From contig NZ_SHKL01000001.1 of assembly GCF_004217185.1 (NCBI RefSeq), positions 805,001 to 869,000 of the forward strand: a stretch of DNA of 64,000 nucleotides. Direction: 5' to 3'. Source of the stretch: Pseudonocardia sediminis. Its GTDB lineage: Bacteria; Actinomycetota; Actinomycetes; Mycobacteriales; Pseudonocardiaceae. Shown piece by piece: positions 16,774 to 27,937 of the stretch (within the stretch, counting starts at the first letter, position 1; the number at the start of each line of letters is the position of its first letter). The notes below the pieces were generated by a model. The model saw only the letters and a list, made by a program, of their open reading frames with translations, did not search any database and was not told the DNA's origin. Both the position numbers and the translations under genes were made by a program.

Positions 16774-16923
16774 CGGAGTGCTCCTTCGAAGCCGGGACGG
16801 GGAGGGGTGAACCGGATGGGGATGGGGTGACGCGAACTCTAGCGCCACGATCCCGATCTCGGCACCCCGCCACGTCGGGGGCGTCACGGTCCACCCGACG
16901 CCGCGGGGTGCGACGATTGACCC

Positions 16924-18291
16924 ATGCGCTATGTGGAACACGTCGTCGACCTGGTCGGCAACACCCCGCTGGTCCGGTTGGGGACGGTCGCAGAGGGTCT
17001 CGACCCGCTGGTGCTGGCGAAGGTCGAGTACCTGAACCCGGGCGGCAGCGTGAAGGACCGGATCGCGCTGCGCATGATCGAGGCCGCCGAGGCCTCCGGC
17101 GAGCTGAAGCCGGGCGGCACGATCGTGGAGCCGACGTCGGGCAACACCGGTGTCGGGCTGGCGATGGTCGCGCAGCGCAAGGGTTACCGCTGCATCTTCG
17201 TCTGCCCGGACAAGGTCGGTGAGGACAAGCGCAACGTGCTCAAGGCCTACGGCGCCGAGGTCGTCGTGTGCCCGACGGCGGTGGAGCCGGAGCACCCGGA
17301 CTCCTACTACCAGACCTCCGACCGGTTGGCCCGCGAGACCGAGGGCGGCTGGAAGCCGAACCAGTACGCGAACCAGGCCAACCCGGAGTCGCACTACGCG
17401 ACGACCGGCCCGGAGATCTGGGAGCAGACCGAAGGGAAGATCACGCACTTCGTGGCCGGGATCGGCACCGGCGGCACGATCAGCGGCGTCGGCCGCTACC
17501 TCAAGGACGTCTCCGGCGGCCGCGTGAAGGTCGTCGGCGCGGACCCGGAGGGCTCGGTCTACAGCGGCGGCTCGGGACGTCCGTACCTGGTCGAGGGGGT
17601 CGGCGAGGACTTCTGGCCGAGCACCTACGACAAGGACATCTGCGACGAGATCGTCGCCGTCTCCGACGCGGACTCGTTCGAGATGACCCGCCGGATGGCC
17701 CAGGAGGAGGCGCTGCTGGTCGGCGGCTCCTGCGGGATGGCCACCGTCGCCGCGCTGCGGGTCGCCGCGTCGGCGCCGGCCGACTCGGTGATCGTCGTGT
17801 TGCTGCCCGACGGCGGCCGCGGCTACCTGGGCAAGGTGTTCAACGACGGCTGGATGTCGAGCTACGGGTTCCTGCCCCCGACCGAGGGCGCGACCATCGG
17901 AGACGTGCTGCGCCGCAAGGACGGCTCGATCCCGGACTTCGTGCACGCGCACCCGAACGAGACGGTCGCCGACGCCGTGCTCTACCTGCGGGAGTTCAAC
18001 GTCTCGCAGATGCCGGTCGTGCGGGCCGAGCCGCCGGTGATGGCTGCCGAGGTCGCCGGTGCGGTGGTGGAGAAGGACATCCTCGACGCGCTGTTCAACG
18101 GCCGGGCCCAGCTCTCGGACCGGCTCGAGAACCACATGTCCAAGAACCTGCCGACGCTCGGGGCCGGGGAGTCGCTGCAGAACGCGATGACCGCGTTCGC
18201 GACCGCGGACGCCGCGCTGGTGCTCGTCGACGGCAAGCCGGCCGGGGTGGTCACCCGCTCCGACGTGCTGTCGTTCCTCGGCAACGGGTAG
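16924..18291 (+). CDS. cbs: Cystathionine beta-synthase
   Basis: A 455-aa two-part enzyme. The PLP fold begins VGNTPLVRLG; Lys44 in NPGGSVKDRIA is the Schiff-base lysine, the PTSGNTGVGLA loop binds the cofactor phosphate side, and GTGGTISGVGRYLK follows. From about residue 335 come two CBS domains (IGDVLRRKDGSIPDFVHAHP, then DALFNGRAQL to VVTRSDVLSFLGNG). It condenses serine and homocysteine to cystathionine, with metB as its immediate neighbour. The cbs-metB order matches mycobacteria. Confidence 0.96.
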   Translation: MRYVEHVVDLVGNTPLVRLGTVAEGLDPLVLAKVEYLNPGGSVKDRIALRMIEAAEASGELKPGGTIVEPTSGNTGVGLAMVAQRKGYRCIFVCPDKVGEDKRNVLKAYGAEVVVCPTAVEPEHPDSYYQTSDRLARETEGGWKPNQYANQANPESHYATTGPEIWEQTEGKITHFVAGIGTGGTISGVGRYLKDVSGGRVKVVGADPEGSVYSGGSGRPYLVEGVGEDFWPSTYDKDICDEIVAVSDADSFEMTRRMAQEEALLVGGSCGMATVAALRVAASAPADSVIVVLLPDGGRGYLGKVFNDGWMSSYGFLPPTEGATIGDVLRRKDGSIPDFVHAHPNETVADAVLYLREFNVSQMPVVRAEPPVMAAEVAGAVVEKDILDALFNGRAQLSDRLENHMSKNLPTLGAGESLQNAMTAFATADAALVLVDGKPAGVVTRSDVLSFLGNG

Positions 18292-18375
18292 CCGCCGGGG
18301 CCGCGGACGGGCGTCGCACGACCGTGGCGGGACTCTCGCAGCCCCGTCACGGCGGCGGGCGTAGCGTTTCGGACC

Positions 18376-19524
18376 ATGCAGGGTTTCTCCACGCGCGCCA
18401 TCCACGCCGGCCAGGAGCCGGACCCGACGACCGGTGCGGTCATCGGACCGATCCACACCAGCTCGACGTTCGCCCAGGACGGCGTCGGCGGCACCCGCGG
18501 CGGGTACGAGTACTCGCGCAGTGCCAACCCGACCCGGACGGCCCTGCAGGAGTGTCTGGCCTCGCTGGAGGGCGGTCGGCATGCGCACGCGTTCGGCTCC
18601 GGCATGGGCGCCACCGACACGCTGCTGCGGATCCTGCTGCGCCCGGGCGACCACCTCGTCATCCCGCACGACGCCTACGGCGGCACGTTCCGGCTGGTGG
18701 ACAAGGTCCTCTCCGGGTGGGGCGTGGAGTACACCGCCGTCGACCTCGGTGACCTCGACGCGCTGCGCGCCGCGCTGCGCCCGACCACGAAGGTCGTCTG
18801 GTGCGAGACGCCGACGAACCCGCTGCTGGGCATCGCCGACATCGCGGGCCTCGCCGAGGTCGCCCACTCCGGCGACGCCCGCCTCGTCGTCGACAACACG
18901 TTCGCCTCGCCGTACCTGCAGACCCCTCTCGCGCTCGGCGCGGACGTCGTCCTGCACTCGACGACGAAGTACATCGGCGGGCACTCCGATGTCGTCGGCG
19001 GTGCGCTGGTGACCTCGGACGACGAGCTGGCCGACCGGATCTCCTTCACCCAGAACTCGGTCGGATCGGTCCCCGGACCGTTCGACGCCTACCTGACGCT
19101 GCGCGGGGCCAAGACCCTCGCCGTGCGGATGGAGCGCCACAGCGACAACGCCGAGCGCGTCGCCGAGCTGCTGGCCGCGCACCCGGCCGTGAGCACCGTG
19201 CTCTACCCGGGCCTGCCCGAGCACCCGGGGCACGAGGTCGCGGCCAAGCAGATGCGCCGCTTCGGCGGGATGGTCTCGTTCCTGGCCGCGGGCGGGCGCG
19301 AGGCGGCCCTGACGATCTGCGCGTCGACGAAGCTGTTCACCCTGGCCGAGTCGCTCGGCGGGGTGGAGTCGCTGATCGAACACCCGGGCCAGATGACGCA
19401 CGCGTCGGTGGCCGGGTCGATGCTCGAGGTCCCGGACTCGCTCGTCCGGCTCTCGGTCGGGATCGAGGACGTCGACGACCTGCTCGACGACCTGCGCTCG
19501 GCCCTGGACGCCGCGAGCGCCTGA
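18376..19524 (+). CDS. metB: Cystathionine gamma-synthase / gamma-lyase
   Basis: A 382-aa fold-type I PLP enzyme of the Cys/Met metabolism family. The N-terminus FSTRAIHAGQEPD and GGYEYSRSANPTRTALQ are diagnostic, the PLP-binding lysine is Lys198 in HSTTKYIGGHSDVVGG, and ETPTNPLL, VVDNTFASPYLQ and SLGGVESLIEHPGQMTH are further matches. It forms or cleaves cystathionine between cysteine and homocysteine; synthase and lyase members cannot be separated by sequence alone. It follows cbs after 84 bp and is probably part of the same transsulfuration unit. Confidence 0.94.
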   Translation: MQGFSTRAIHAGQEPDPTTGAVIGPIHTSSTFAQDGVGGTRGGYEYSRSANPTRTALQECLASLEGGRHAHAFGSGMGATDTLLRILLRPGDHLVIPHDAYGGTFRLVDKVLSGWGVEYTAVDLGDLDALRAALRPTTKVVWCETPTNPLLGIADIAGLAEVAHSGDARLVVDNTFASPYLQTPLALGADVVLHSTTKYIGGHSDVVGGALVTSDDELADRISFTQNSVGSVPGPFDAYLTLRGAKTLAVRMERHSDNAERVAELLAAHPAVSTVLYPGLPEHPGHEVAAKQMRRFGGMVSFLAAGGREAALTICASTKLFTLAESLGGVESLIEHPGQMTHASVAGSMLEVPDSLVRLSVGIEDVDDLLDDLRSALDAASA

Positions 19525-19550
19525 CCCGTCCTACGAGCGGCCGGCCGCGC

Positions 19551-19781
19551 TCAGCTGCGCGACGGCACCGGGGCCTCCGGTGCCGCCGCCGGCGGGGCGG
19601 GCGACGGGGGGACGATCAGGTCGCCGGGCTCGATGCAGCCGCCGACCAGCACGGAACCGCCGTCGGGCAGCAGGGCGTAGTGCGCCGGCTCGTCGCAGCC
19701 CGCGGTGCGCACCGTGACCACGGCCAGCGCCGCGAGCCCGGCGGCGACCAGCAGTGGTGCGGTGGTCCGCAGCCGCGTCAT
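19551..19781 (-). CDS. Small secreted or membrane-anchored protein
   Basis: A 76-aa product from ATG 19781, preceded by GGAAGGA. An N-terminal hydrophobic segment (APLLVAAGLAALAVVTV, about residues 8-24) is followed by RTAGC, which could be a weak lipobox, and by a small domain with a second cysteine (GGCIEPGD) and a Pro/Ala-rich C-terminus. Function unknown. It is convergent with metB and divergent from ilvA. Confidence 0.6.
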   Translation of the reverse strand: MTRLRTTAPLLVAAGLAALAVVTVRTAGCDEPAHYALLPDGGSVLVGGCIEPGDLIVPPSPAPPAAAPEAPVPSRS

Positions 19782-19890
19782 CAGCGTCCTTCCGCCCGAC
19801 ACCCGGGGATCCGTACGGTCCGGTGCGGTGTTCGGAGCCGCACACGGCGAGTTCTGCCGAGGTTACCGGGCGGATGTCAGGATGGCTGGT

Positions 19891-21219
19891 ATGGCTGCTC
19901 GTCCCACCACTTCGTCAGCGGAACGGGTGGCCGTGCCCGTGCCGGCGACCCCGGTCGGCCTGGCCGACATCGAGGCCGCGCGGTCGTTGCTCGAGGGCGT
20001 CGTGAGGGTCACGCCGATCGCCGGCGCGCGGGCGCTCGGCGAGCTGACGGGCACCCCGGTGTGGCTCAAGTGCGAGAACCTGCAGCGCACCGGCTCGTTC
20101 AAGATCCGCGGCGGGTACACCCGGATCGCCCGGCTCACCGCCGCCGAGCGGGAGCACGGGGTGGTCGCGGCGAGCGCCGGCAACCACGCCCAGGGCGTCG
20201 CGCTGGCCGCGCGGCTGCTCGGGGTGAGCGCGACGGTGTTCATGCCCGAGCGCGCGGCCCTGCCGAAGGTCGACGCGACCCGCGGCTACGGCGCGGTGGT
20301 GCACCTGCGCGGCGAGACCGTGGACGACGCCGTCGCCGAGGCCACCGCGTTCGCCCGGGAGACCGGTGCGGTGTTCGTGCACCCGTTCGACCACCCGGAC
20401 ATCATCGCCGGGCAGGGGACGGTCGGGCTGGAGATCCTGGAGCAGGTGCCGGACGTGGCCACGGTGCTCGTCGCGGCCGGCGGCGGCGGCCTGCTCGGCG
20501 GTGTCGCGGCGGCGATCCGGGCCCGCCGCCCGGACGTGCGGATCGTCGGGGTGCAGGCCGCCGGGGCCGCGGCCTGGCCGGCCTCGCTCGCGGCGGGGGA
20601 GCCGGTCGCGGTGACCGGAATGCGCACGATCGCCGACGGGATCGCCGTCGGACGTCCCGGTGACACGACGTTCTCGCAGGTCAGCTCGCTGATCGACGAG
20701 CTGGTGACGGTCGGGGAGGACGCGCTGTCCCGGGCGCTGGTGCACTGCCTGGAGCGGGCCAAGATGGTCGTCGAACCGGCCGGGGTGGCGCCGGTGGCCG
20801 CGCTGCTGGAGGAGCCGGCCCGGTGGCCCGGGCCGATCGTCGCGGTGCTCTCCGGCGGCAACGTCGACCCGCTGGTGATGCTGCAGGTGATCCAGCGCGG
20901 CCTGGTCGCGGCGTCGCGCTACCTGACGTTGCGCGTGCAGGTGCCCGACCGGCCGGGGTCGCTGGCGTCGCTGCTGGCCCGGGTCGGCGGGCTCGGCGCG
21001 AACGTCACCGACGTCGCGCACTCGCGGGTCAGCGGACCGATCCCGGTCGGAGAGGTCGACGTCGAGATCAGTCTGGAGACGCGCGGCGCCGAGCACTGCG
21101 ACCGGATCGTGGCCGAGCTCGAGGCCGCCGGCGACGTCGTGACCGTCACCGGGGGAGGACGTCCGGGAACCGGAACGGGCCCGGCCGAGAACGGCCGGGC
21201 CCGCGACGGGAGATCGTGA
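19891..21219 (+). CDS. ilvA: Threonine ammonia-lyase with C-terminal ACT domain
   Basis: A 442-aa PLP enzyme; ATG 19882, three codons upstream, is an alternative start. The lysine is Lys71 in RTGSFKIRGG, followed by ASAGNHAQGVALAARLLG, the glycine-rich loop VAAGGGGLLGGVAA and the SGGNVDPLVMLQVI motif. From about residue 340 an ACT domain (YLTLRVQVPDRPGSLASLLA) suggests allosteric control. It deaminates threonine to 2-oxobutanoate, the first step to isoleucine or a catabolic route. The last 20 residues are Gly/Arg-rich and are encoded by a hairpin. Confidence 0.92.
   Translation: MAARPTTSSAERVAVPVPATPVGLADIEAARSLLEGVVRVTPIAGARALGELTGTPVWLKCENLQRTGSFKIRGGYTRIARLTAAEREHGVVAASAGNHAQGVALAARLLGVSATVFMPERAALPKVDATRGYGAVVHLRGETVDDAVAEATAFARETGAVFVHPFDHPDIIAGQGTVGLEILEQVPDVATVLVAAGGGGLLGGVAAAIRARRPDVRIVGVQAAGAAAWPASLAAGEPVAVTGMRTIADGIAVGRPGDTTFSQVSSLIDELVTVGEDALSRALVHCLERAKMVVEPAGVAPVAALLEEPARWPGPIVAVLSGGNVDPLVMLQVIQRGLVAASRYLTLRVQVPDRPGSLASLLARVGGLGANVTDVAHSRVSGPIPVGEVDVEISLETRGAEHCDRIVAELEAAGDVVTVTGGGRPGTGTGPAENGRARDGRS
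21176..21203. terminator. Hairpin within the 3' end of ilvA
   Basis: A perfect 12-bp inverted repeat (21176-21187 with 21192-21203) with an AGAA loop. It lies inside the last codons of ilvA and 20 bp from the convergent greA stop, so it probably serves as a shared terminator. No T-tract follows. Confidence 0.55.
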
Positions 21220-21222
21220 CGA

Positions 21223-21714
21223 TCAGCCGGTGAACGGCTCCACCGCGACCAGGCTGACCTTCATGTTGCCGCCGTCGGGCAGCTGGTACTCGCGGGTCTC
21301 GCCCGGCTTGGCGCCGAGCAGGGCCGCTCCGAGCGGGGAGTTCGGCGAGACGACCTGCAGGTCGCCGTGGCTGCCCTCCTCGCGGGAGCCGAGCAGGACC
21401 TTCTCGCTGTCGTCGTCGTCGTAACGGATCGTCAGCACGGTGCCGGGGGATGCCTGGTCGTTGCTGCTCGGGGCGGTGCCGACCTGGGCGGTGCGCAGCA
21501 GCTCCTGCAGCTGGCGGATCCGGGCCTCCTGCTGGCCCTGGTCCTCGCGGGCGGCGTGGTAGCCACCGTTCTCCTTCAGGTCGCCCTCCTCGCGCCGGGC
21601 GTTGATCTCGGCGGCGATGACGGGCCGGTTCGCGATGAGCCCGTCCAGCTCGGACTTGAGCCGGTCGTAGGCCTCCTGGGTCAACCAGGTCGCCTGGGTA
21701 TCCGTCACCGTCAT
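21223..21714 (-). CDS. greA: Transcription elongation factor GreA
   Basis: A 163-aa protein with GGAGGAG before its ATG. The N-terminal coiled coil contains [20 protein letters not shown], then the acidic tip region [20 protein letters not shown] (about residues 37-56) that enters the RNA polymerase secondary channel. The C-terminal FKBP-like domain includes [17 protein letters not shown] (about 124-140). It rescues backtracked polymerase by stimulating transcript cleavage. The leader carries a probable intrinsic terminator (21815-21841). Confidence 0.96.
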   Translation of the reverse strand: MTVTDTQATWLTQEAYDRLKSELDGLIANRPVIAAEINARREEGDLKENGGYHAAREDQGQQEARIRQLQELLRTAQVGTAPSSNDQASPGTVLTIRYDDDDSEKVLLGSREEGSHGDLQVVSPNSPLGAALLGAKPGETREYQLPDGGNMKVSLVAVEPFTG

Positions 21715-22167
21715 CACTCCTCCAGGGAAACAGGGCACCATGACGCCGTCCGAGCGCGCAGAGCGCGTACGGACACGCGTCGGTGCTGCTCCGGGCGGCC
21801 AGCCCCGAGTAAGGAAAAACACGACCCGCCTGCGGGCCGTGTGCGGTTCACCTTATCACGGGACGGGCCGCTCGTCGCAGCCTTTCGTCCAACGGACGGT
21901 GCGTCGCAATAGTTCCCGGGGCCGGCATCGTTGCAGGTAGAAGAACTGTGGCGGCCGTCCGGCGGTCGCGTCGGCGCCGCCGGTCCACCGCTGACCGCGC
22001 GGGCGCGTGCGGCGGGGAAGATCCGGGCCCGGGACGACGTTGGAGTGGTTCGGGGAGCCGCTCGGGTCCGCACTCGCAGGCGGATCGTCGGACCCCTCTG
22101 CCAAGATTGCCGCGTCGCCGTCACCGGCGACGTCCGGCCGTCAGACCTGGGAAAGGATCCCGCCTCC
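21715..22167. other. 453-bp divergent greA / mca intergenic region
   Basis: Apart from the minus-strand terminator (21815-21841) and a GATAAG -10-like box on the minus strand (21852-21857), I see no coding frame with protein-like composition. In mycobacteria this gap holds a small membrane protein gene (Rv1081c, DUF4307); nothing like it can be read here. Confidence 0.55.
21815..21841 (-). terminator. Intrinsic terminator in the greA leader (candidate attenuator)
   Basis: On the minus strand, arms 21841-21832 and 21829-21820 pair over 10 bp with one wobble, followed directly by five T residues (21819-21815). This is one of the few classical T-tract terminators in the window. It sits about 100 bp before the greA start with no recognisable gene upstream on that strand, so it may attenuate greA. 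Confidence 0.65.
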
Positions 22168-23085
22168 ATGACCCCGACCGACGTCCTCGCCCCCGGTGAG
22201 CGGCCCCGTCTGATGACGGTGCACGCGCACCCGGACGACGAGTCCAGCAAGGGTGCGGCCACGAGCGCCCGCTACGTCGCCGAGGGCCACGACGTCATGG
22301 TCGTGACCTGCACCGGCGGTGAGGCCGGCAGCATCCTGAACCCGGCCATGGACCGGCCCGACGTGATCGCGAACATGGGCGAGGTCCGCCGCGCCGAGAT
22401 GGCCCGCGCCGCCGAGATCCTCGGTGTGGCGCACCGCTGGCTGGGCTTCATCGACTCCGGGCTGCCCGAGGGCGACCCCAAGCCGCCGCTGCCGGAGGGC
22501 TGCTTCGCGCTCGGCGACCTCGAGGAGCAGACCGAGGCGCTGGTCCGGGTGATCCGCGAGTTCCGCCCGCACGTCCTGATCACCTACGACGAGAACGGCG
22601 GCTACCCGCACCCGGACCACATCCGCACCCACGAGGTGTCGATGGCGGCCTGGGAGGCGTCGAACGACCCGGAGCGCTTCCCCGACGCCGGTGCGCCGTG
22701 GCAGCCGCTGAAGCTCTACTACGGCCACGGGTTCTCCCGCGCCCGGATCCTCGCGTTCCACGAGGCGATCCTGGAGTCCGGGGCGGAGTCGCCCTACGAG
22801 GAGTGGCTGGCGAACTGGAACTCCGACCGTCCGGACCCGGGTACGCGCGTCACGACGAAGGTGCCCTGCGCGGAGTTCTTCCCCCAGCGCGACGACGCGC
22901 TCCGGGCGCACGCCACCCAGATCGACCCGACCAGCCGCTGGTTCCACACGCCGCTGGACATGCAGGCCCGTGTCTGGCCGACCGAGGACTACGAGCTGGT
23001 GACGTCGCTGGTGGAGACCACGCTCCCGGAGGACGATCTGTTCGCCGGCATCCGCGAGCTCGCCGAGCAGCGCCGCGCGGGCTGA
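22168..23085 (+). CDS. mca: Mycothiol S-conjugate amidase
   Basis: A 305-aa zinc hydrolase of the LmbE/PIG-L fold. Zinc ligands lie in HAHPDDE (residues 19-25) and HPDH (148-151), with [13 protein letters not shown] and [16 protein letters not shown] typical of Mca rather than the shorter MshB. It hydrolyses mycothiol conjugates of toxins to mercapturic acids and glucosaminyl-inositol, so the organism makes mycothiol. It is divergent from greA, as in mycobacteria, and followed by a small membrane protein gene. Confidence 0.95.
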   Translation: MTPTDVLAPGERPRLMTVHAHPDDESSKGAATSARYVAEGHDVMVVTCTGGEAGSILNPAMDRPDVIANMGEVRRAEMARAAEILGVAHRWLGFIDSGLPEGDPKPPLPEGCFALGDLEEQTEALVRVIREFRPHVLITYDENGGYPHPDHIRTHEVSMAAWEASNDPERFPDAGAPWQPLKLYYGHGFSRARILAFHEAILESGAESPYEEWLANWNSDRPDPGTRVTTKVPCAEFFPQRDDALRAHATQIDPTSRWFHTPLDMQARVWPTEDYELVTSLVETTLPEDDLFAGIRELAEQRRAG

Positions 23086-23166
23086 TCGGACGTACGGCGT
23101 AACCTGGGAGTTCGGTGATCGGGTGCGCTGCGCCCGGCCGGATCTCGGACGAGGGAGGCGACAGCG

Positions 23167-23436
23167 GTGCTGGTCGACACGGGAGTGGTGCCGGCGTCGC
23201 AGTCGTCGGTCCTGGTACCCGCACAGGAGCCGGCCCCGCCGCCCGGCAAGGGCCCGGAGTTCGGCAACTCCTCGCCGGTCGGGCTCGTCGTCGTCCTGCT
23301 GCTGCTGATCGCCACCGTGGTGCTGATCCGCTCGATGAGCGGCCGGATCAAGCGGCTGCCGGAGTCGTTCGACCCGGCCGATGAGACCGACGGCCCCGCG
23401 GCGGCCGGGACCGGGGACCGCTCCGACCGGTCCTGA
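23167..23436 (+). CDS. Small single-pass membrane protein downstream of mca
   Basis: GTG 23167 has GGAGG at good distance and gives an 89-aa protein. An N-terminal Pro-rich part ([18 protein letters not shown]) precedes one transmembrane helix ([20 protein letters not shown], about residues 38-57) and an acidic tail. Mycobacteria have a similar small protein at the same place between mca and the thioredoxin-domain gene (Rv1083). Function unknown. Confidence 0.78.
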   Translation: MLVDTGVVPASQSSVLVPAQEPAPPPGKGPEFGNSSPVGLVVVLLLLIATVVLIRSMSGRIKRLPESFDPADETDGPAAAGTGDRSDRS

Positions 23437-23491
23437 CCGGCCGCCGTCAGGTGTCCGGCGACGGTCGGGGCCCTCTGGGAGGGTGACCGGC

Positions 23492-25498
<2,007 letters not shown>

Positions 25499-25552
25499 AC
25501 CGCCCCGCCCGCCCGCGTCCTCCGTGGGCGAACACCCGTCGCACCGGAAGAG

Positions 25553-25566
25553 TGTAATTATGTAAT
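25553..25566 (+). promoter_or_regulatory. TGTAAT direct repeat upstream of the RHH-like gene
   Basis: TGTAAT occurs at 25553-25558 and 25561-25566, an AT-rich island in GC-rich DNA about 37 bp before the ATG at 25603. It could be a -10 element or a binding site. Confidence 0.4.
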
Positions 25567-25602
25567 CACTGCAGGAGATGCGATGGGCGACGGGAGAGAC
25601 CG

Positions 25603-26220
25603 ATGACGGGACGGATGCACCGGGGTTGGCCGGGATCGGGACGCGGGTCGGGACGGGGAGGCTGGCAGCAGGCCGACCTGCCCCCGACCGACGACGTGGC
25701 GGCCTGGTTCGCGGGCCGCCTGCCGGGGGACTGGTTCACCGGGGCGCCGGAGGTGACCGCGGACCGGGACGAGATCGTCGTCGTCGGCGAGCTGCCCCCG
25801 CTGGAGACGCAGTACCCGGACACCGACGCGGGCCGGACCGACGCCGCGGCGGCTGAGGCCGGGCGGATCTCCCGGTACCGGGAGGACACCCGCGACGCGC
25901 GGATCGAGATCGCCCAGCAGGCCGAGGGCCGCTACAGGCGCAAGGTCGCCTGGGGTGCACGGATCGGTGGGACGAGCGAGCTGTTCACCACGGCGTCGGT
26001 GCCGGTGATGACACGCCTGCGCCAGCCGGAGCGGATCGTGCTGGACACGCTCGTCGACGCGGGGGTGGCGCGGTCGCGGTCGGACGCCCTGAGCTGGGCG
26101 GTGCGCCTGGTCGGGCAGCACGCCGACGACTGGCTGGCCGAGCTGCGCACGGCGATGGCGCGGGTGGACGACCTGCGGGCCAACGGGCCGGACGGATCCG
26201 AGGGCGGCAAGGAGGGCTGA
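25603..26220 (+). CDS. Conserved actinobacterial protein with RHH-like C-terminus
   Basis: A 205-aa protein conserved in actinomycetes, function unknown. The N-terminus is Gly/Arg-rich (MHRGWPGSGRG) and followed by DDVAAWFAGRLPGDWFTGAP (about residues 30-49). An EIVVVGELPPLE strand, a charged helical linker and a very conserved block FTTASVPVMTRLRQPERIVL come next. The end (DTLVDAGVARSRSDALSWAV, about 148-167) resembles a ribbon-helix-helix or CopG helix pair, hinting at DNA binding. Direct TGTAAT repeats just upstream (25553-25566) may be its promoter. Confidence 0.8.
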   Translation: MTGRMHRGWPGSGRGSGRGGWQQADLPPTDDVAAWFAGRLPGDWFTGAPEVTADRDEIVVVGELPPLETQYPDTDAGRTDAAAAEAGRISRYREDTRDARIEIAQQAEGRYRRKVAWGARIGGTSELFTTASVPVMTRLRQPERIVLDTLVDAGVARSRSDALSWAVRLVGQHADDWLAELRTAMARVDDLRANGPDGSEGGKEG

Positions 26221-26239
26221 GGCCCCGGCCGGTGTCCGG

Positions 26240-26908
26240 CTATGCCGCGAACAGGACCAGCCACACCGCGACGTGGTGGCAGAGCCAGGCCAGCACCGTC
26301 GCGGCGTGGAAGAACTCGTGGTACCCGAACGTGGCGGGCCACGGGTTCGGGCGCTTGAGGGCGTACATGACGCCGCCGACGGTGTAGAGCACGCCGCCGG
26401 CGAGCAGCAGGACCAGCGCGGCGACGCCCCCGTTGCGCATCAGGTCGGGCAGGACGAACACGGCCACCCAGCCGAGCGCGATGTAGATCGGGACACCGAC
26501 CCAGGCCGGGCCGTGCGGCCAGGCGAGCTTGAGGGCTACCCCGCCCAGCGCACCGGCCCAGACCACGATCAGGACCCAGGTGGCGGTCTCCGGCGCGAGC
26601 GCGAGCACCGAGACCGGCGTGTAGGTGCCCGCGATGAACAGGAAGATCATCGAGTGGTCGAGGCGCTTCATCACGGTGCGGTGGCGCACCTGGACCCACG
26701 TCCGGCGGTGGTAGAGCGCGCTGACGCCGAACAGGCCGAACGTGGTGAGGCTGTAGACCGCGGTGGCCAGCGCCGCCGACGTGCCGACCAGCGCGCCGGC
26801 GACACTGACCAGGGTCGCGCACGCGAAGACGGATGCGACGAGGCTCCACAGGTGCAGCCATCCCCGCATGCGGGGCTTCGGGGGCGCTGCGACGGCCGTC
26901 GTGGTCAC
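26240..26908 (-). CDS. Hemolysin III / PAQR family membrane protein
   Basis: A 222-aa, seven-helix protein starting at GTG 26908 (TTTAVAAPPKPRMRGW). The family marks are SALYHRRTWVQVRHRTVMKR, the DHSMIFLFIAGTYTPV helix (about residues 92-107), the GGVMYALKRPNPWPATFGYH block and the C-terminal EFFHAATVLAWLCHH. Conserved His and Asp residues on helices probably bind zinc as in PAQR proteins. The name comes from weak haemolytic activity of Bacillus members; the physiological role is uncertain. It is divergent from the Z-prenyl synthase, as Rv1085c is from Rv1086. Confidence 0.9.
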   Translation of the reverse strand: MTTTAVAAPPKPRMRGWLHLWSLVASVFACATLVSVAGALVGTSAALATAVYSLTTFGLFGVSALYHRRTWVQVRHRTVMKRLDHSMIFLFIAGTYTPVSVLALAPETATWVLIVVWAGALGGVALKLAWPHGPAWVGVPIYIALGWVAVFVLPDLMRNGGVAALVLLLAGGVLYTVGGVMYALKRPNPWPATFGYHEFFHAATVLAWLCHHVAVWLVLFAA

Positions 26909-27043
26909 GATTGCCGACGGTACGTCAGTGACCTGCGGTGGTGGGCCGGTCCGGGCGTACGCCACACCCCGGGGTGCCGCCGGTGACGCATCGGCACGAC
27001 GGTCCACCCGACCGGTGGACGGCCGAAGACTAGGGTCGGGTGC

Positions 27044-27811
27044 GTGGCCGTTCGTGACCTGCTCTATTCGGTGTACGAGCGCAGGATCCTGCGTCAGCTC
27101 CACGGCGCGGAGAGCCCGCGGCACGTCGCGCTGATCCTCGACGGGAACCGGCGCTGGGCGCGCGACGCCGGGCTGGTGGACGTCAACGACGGCCACCGCG
27201 CCGGCGCCGCCAAGATCGCCGACCTGCTCGGCTGGTGTTCCGAGGCCGGGGTGGAGATCGTGACGATCTTCCTGCTCTCGACGGACAACCTGACGCGCTC
27301 ACCCCGTGAGCTCGAGCCGTTGCTGGAGATCATCGGGGGCGTCGTCGACGACCTGTCCGGCCCGGAGACCCCGTGGCGGCTCCGGGTGGTCGGGGCGATG
27401 GAGCTGCTCCCGGCGGAGCTGGCCGAGCGGTTGGCAGCGGCCGTGACGCGGACGTCGGACCGTCGCGGGCTCCAGCTCAACGTGGCGGTCGGCTACGGCG
27501 GCCGGCAGGAGATCGCGGACGCGGTGCGCAAGATGCTGCTGACCGCGGTCGAGGCCGGGCGGACGATCGAGGAGCTCGCCGAGACCCTCGACGTGGACCA
27601 CATCGCGGAGCACCTCTACACGTCCGGCCAGCCGGACCCGGACCTCGTCATCCGGACCAGTGGCGAGCAGCGCCTGTCCGGGTTCCTGCTCTGGCAGTCG
27701 GCGCACTCGGAGTTCTGGTTCTGCGAGGCCTACTGGCCGGAGTTCCGACGGGTCGACTTCCTGCGTGCGTTGCGCAACTTCGCGGCCCGCCACCGACGTT
27801 TCGGAAACTGA
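27044..27811 (+). CDS. uppS: cis-Prenyltransferase (Z-farnesyl/decaprenyl diphosphate synthase family)
   Basis: A 255-aa UPP-synthase-family enzyme from GTG 27044. The catalytic aspartate is Asp33 in ILDGNRRWARD; GHRAGAAKIADLLGWCSEAG, IFLLSTDNLTRSPREL and the C-terminal DLVIRTSGEQRLSGFLLWQS and EFWFCEAYWPEFRRVDFLRA are diagnostic. It condenses isopentenyl diphosphate in cis onto an allylic diphosphate. Its position next to hemolysin III matches Rv1086, the short-chain Z-FPP synthase, so a short product feeding decaprenyl phosphate is likely. Confidence 0.93.
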   Translation: MAVRDLLYSVYERRILRQLHGAESPRHVALILDGNRRWARDAGLVDVNDGHRAGAAKIADLLGWCSEAGVEIVTIFLLSTDNLTRSPRELEPLLEIIGGVVDDLSGPETPWRLRVVGAMELLPAELAERLAAAVTRTSDRRGLQLNVAVGYGGRQEIADAVRKMLLTAVEAGRTIEELAETLDVDHIAEHLYTSGQPDPDLVIRTSGEQRLSGFLLWQSAHSEFWFCEAYWPEFRRVDFLRALRNFAARHRRFGN

Positions 27812-27883
27812 TCCGAAGTCGACCGTAACCTTCGGCCGAGTCGCTCGTTATATACGTTTCCGAGCAATTCTTCTTCTGGACGA

Positions 27884-27917
27884 GAACAGGCCCCGGGACG
27901 TATCCCGGGGCCTGTTC
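27884..27917. terminator. Bidirectional hairpin terminator
   Basis: A perfect 15-bp inverted repeat (27884-27898 with 27903-27917) with a CGTA loop lies between the convergent stops at 27811 and 27938. Confidence 0.8.
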
Positions 27918-27937
27918 CGTGTGTGCTGAGCCGAGGA

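Noticed and set aside
16138..19401. Very long open frame on the minus strand across cbs and metB
   Set aside because: It is antisense to two certain genes and only its last 211 codons (the sigma factor) have protein-like composition; long spurious frames are expected at this GC content.
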